DNA from: an uncultured Bacillota bacterium
GTDB taxonomy: Bacteria > Bacillota > Clostridia > Christensenellales > QAND01
Direction of reading: 5' to 3'
NCBI GenBank assembly: GCA_905188085.1
Contig: CAJJKN010000005.1
Coordinates: forward strand, 62,001 to 126,000
DNA length: 64,000 nucleotides
Of the stretch, positions 63,050 through 64,000 are shown one piece after another (within the stretch, counting starts at the first letter, position 1; each line of letters begins with the position of its first letter). The position numbers and the translations under genes were made by a program. A model generated the notes under the pieces. The model was given only the letters and a program-made list of their open reading frames with translations. It had not been told where the DNA came from and ran no database searches.

Positions 63050-63242
63050 TGCCCTCTTTCGTTTTTCGCCCGAAGAGACGAGTAATGAGAATTTTGCCTG
63101 GCACACCCCCAATATTACCCCCAGCGCGACGGTGGGCAAGCTGTGCCCGCTGCCGATGCCGGCCAAGGTTTCTGTATCCGGCCAACGCTCTGTCCCGGGT
63201 ATCTTCCTCTGTTTTCTGCCCTCTTTCGCTTTTCGCCCGAAG
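63050..63242. repeat. pair of 26-bp direct repeats
   Basis: TGCCCTCTTTCG-(T/C)-TTTTCGCCCGAAG occurs at 63050-63075 and again at 63217-63242, 167 bases apart, with one mismatch. Both contain CTTTCG and its complement CGAAAG-like ends; no gene is associated. Confidence 0.7.
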
Positions 63243-63332
63243 GGAAGTTTTTCTGAGGGCTTTTCAATTTAAGATGAATGAGGAACAAAAGCTTCGTCAA
63301 GTACCTTCTGCCGCCTATCTCAATCTAAAAGT

Positions 63333-63726
63333 TTGACGAGAAACGCAAACCCTGCCAACCAATATCTACCCTAGCGCGGCGGTGGAACGTCGCCCGCGCG
63401 GTGCTTTTTCTACTTCAGCTTGATGAGAAACGCACACTCTATCCCCCTGAGCAGGGGCTATCGAGGGGGACAGCGTCCCCGTCGAACGTTGAAAGGGGGT
63501 CAAGGGGGAACCATCGTAGGTTCCCCCTGCTTCTTTCGCTTCCTTTCCAGCGAGAAAGGAAGAATAAATAAAAAACAATCTTTGTTCTTGTACAAACCCA
63601 GCTAGAAACGGGCTCTCTGCTTAGCACCTGCAAAAAACATCTTTCCTCTAAAAGCTGGACGAGAAACGTATCCTTCTCTCCGCACCTTCTACCCCCCATC
63701 CCAGCACAAAAGCCTAACGAGAAACG
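63333..63726. repeat. interspersed GACGAGAAACG repeats
   Basis: The element AAAAG(C/T)(C/T)(T/G)(G/A)ACGAGAAACG or a close form occurs with its core at 63333-63345, 63419-63432, 63655-63668 and 63713-63726; a shorter CTAGAAACGGG is at 63601-63611. Each is followed by a pyrimidine-rich stretch. Spacing is irregular. Function unknown. Confidence 0.65.
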
Positions 63727-63763
63727 GATCTCCTTCCCGCTCCCCCCGCCTCTCCCCCAACAC

Positions 63764-63791
63764 AAAAAGGACAGCGGAAACCCGCTGCCCT
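63764..63791 (-). terminator. Rho-independent terminator after sigA
   Basis: GGGCAGCGG pairs with CCGCTGTCC around a GTTT loop and ends in TTTTT on the minus strand, 30 bases after the sigA stop codon. Confidence 0.88.
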
Positions 63792-63820
63792 GTGGCTTTG
63801 CTATAAACCGTGCGCCGGCT

Positions 63821-64000
63821 TTAATCCAGAAAATCGCGCAGCTTTTTGCTGCGGGACGGATGGCGCAGCTTTCTCAACGCCTTGGCCTCAATCTGCCGAA
63901 TGCGTTCACGGGTTACGTTAAACTCCCGCCCCACTTCTTCCAGCGTGCGCGCCCGGCCGTCATCCAACCCAAACCGCAGGCGAAGCACCTTTTCTTCACG
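63821..64000 (-). CDS. sigA: housekeeping RNA polymerase sigma factor SigA/RpoD, C-terminal end
   Basis: Only the last 59 residues are in the window. They are region 4 of the primary sigma factor: [20 protein letters not shown], the helix-turn-helix [20 protein letters not shown] that reads the -35 element, and the terminal [17 protein letters not shown]. This tail is nearly invariant in primary sigma factors. The gene runs off the right edge. A terminator follows, then trmK, as in Bacillus. Confidence 0.96.
   Translation of the reverse strand, partial: REEKVLRLRFGLDDGRARTLEEVGREFNVTRERIRQIEAKALRKLRHPSRSKKLRDFLD

Larger units (their letters stand above)
62787..63763. other. gene-poor region between sigA and trmK with short repeats
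   Basis: About 980 bases without a convincing gene. It contains a near-identical 26-bp direct repeat (63050 and 63217) and several copies of GACGAGAAACG-type elements. Open frames on both strands are low in recognisable motifs and rich in Arg, Gly, Pro and Ser, typical of non-coding GC-rich sequence. Confidence 0.55.

Overview
The window is one nearly gene-complete stretch of the chromosome of an endospore-forming Firmicute, most likely class Clostridia. Evidence for sporulation is direct: spoIVA, the spoIIGA-sigE-sigG cluster, a YlmC/YmxH-type protein and an FtsI/SpoVD-type protein with PASTA domains. MurE carries the DNPR signature of meso-diaminopimelate ligases. Most of the sequence looks moderately GC-rich. 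Almost every gene lies on the minus strand, so transcription runs from right to left; only four genes near the left side are on the plus strand.

Read in the direction of transcription (right to left), the layout is: the 3' end of sigA, then trmK, a Nif3-family gene, a zinc-ribbon coiled-coil gene and RNase P RNA (60-64 kb); the proteostasis block tig-clpP-clpX, a solo serine recombinase, then lon-engB (52.6-60 kb), with a CIRCE operator in front of lon; small genes for an acetyltransferase, an acidic zinc-ribbon protein and a metallophosphoesterase (50.9-52.6 kb); a long gene-poor stretch holding a striking array of eleven palindromes at a 42-bp period (49.3-50.9 kb); and the dcw cell-wall/division cluster mraZ-rsmH-ftsL-ftsI-murE-mraY-murD-ftsW-murA-ftsQ-ftsA-ftsZ (35.5-49.3 kb), driven by a promoter overlapped by four MraZ boxes. 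murG, murC and murF are absent from this cluster.

Between ftsZ and spoIIGA, which are close neighbours in many spore formers, sits an eight-gene cassette (22.2-34.9 kb). It encodes a 1,800-residue DUF4011/superfamily-1 helicase with a Vsr-like nuclease domain, a PC4/YdbC-like small protein, a Ser/Thr kinase, a coiled-coil protein, a zinc-ribbon/FHA protein, an NrdG-like radical SAM protein, a ClpB-like AAA+ ATPase and a PP2C phosphatase. Seven of the eight junctions are tight or overlapping. It looks like a self-contained phospho-regulated machine, plausibly for defence or stress, and is the best candidate for an undescribed system here.

Further left come spoIIGA-sigE-sigG with a recognisable Spo0A-type promoter, ymxH, nrdR, pgeF, a PhoP/PhoR two-component pair (15-21.7 kb), an acetyltransferase and an unrecognised membrane protein, a DUF512 radical-SAM-like gene with der and plsY, an acetamidase and spoIVA (7-13 kb), two tandem aldo/keto reductases, a frameshifted esterase pseudogene, a glycerol-1-phosphate dehydrogenase, and three plus-strand genes (YitT, DUF1003 and a truncated 3-hydroxyacid dehydrogenase). 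All assignments are from reading motifs and gene order; no database search was possible.
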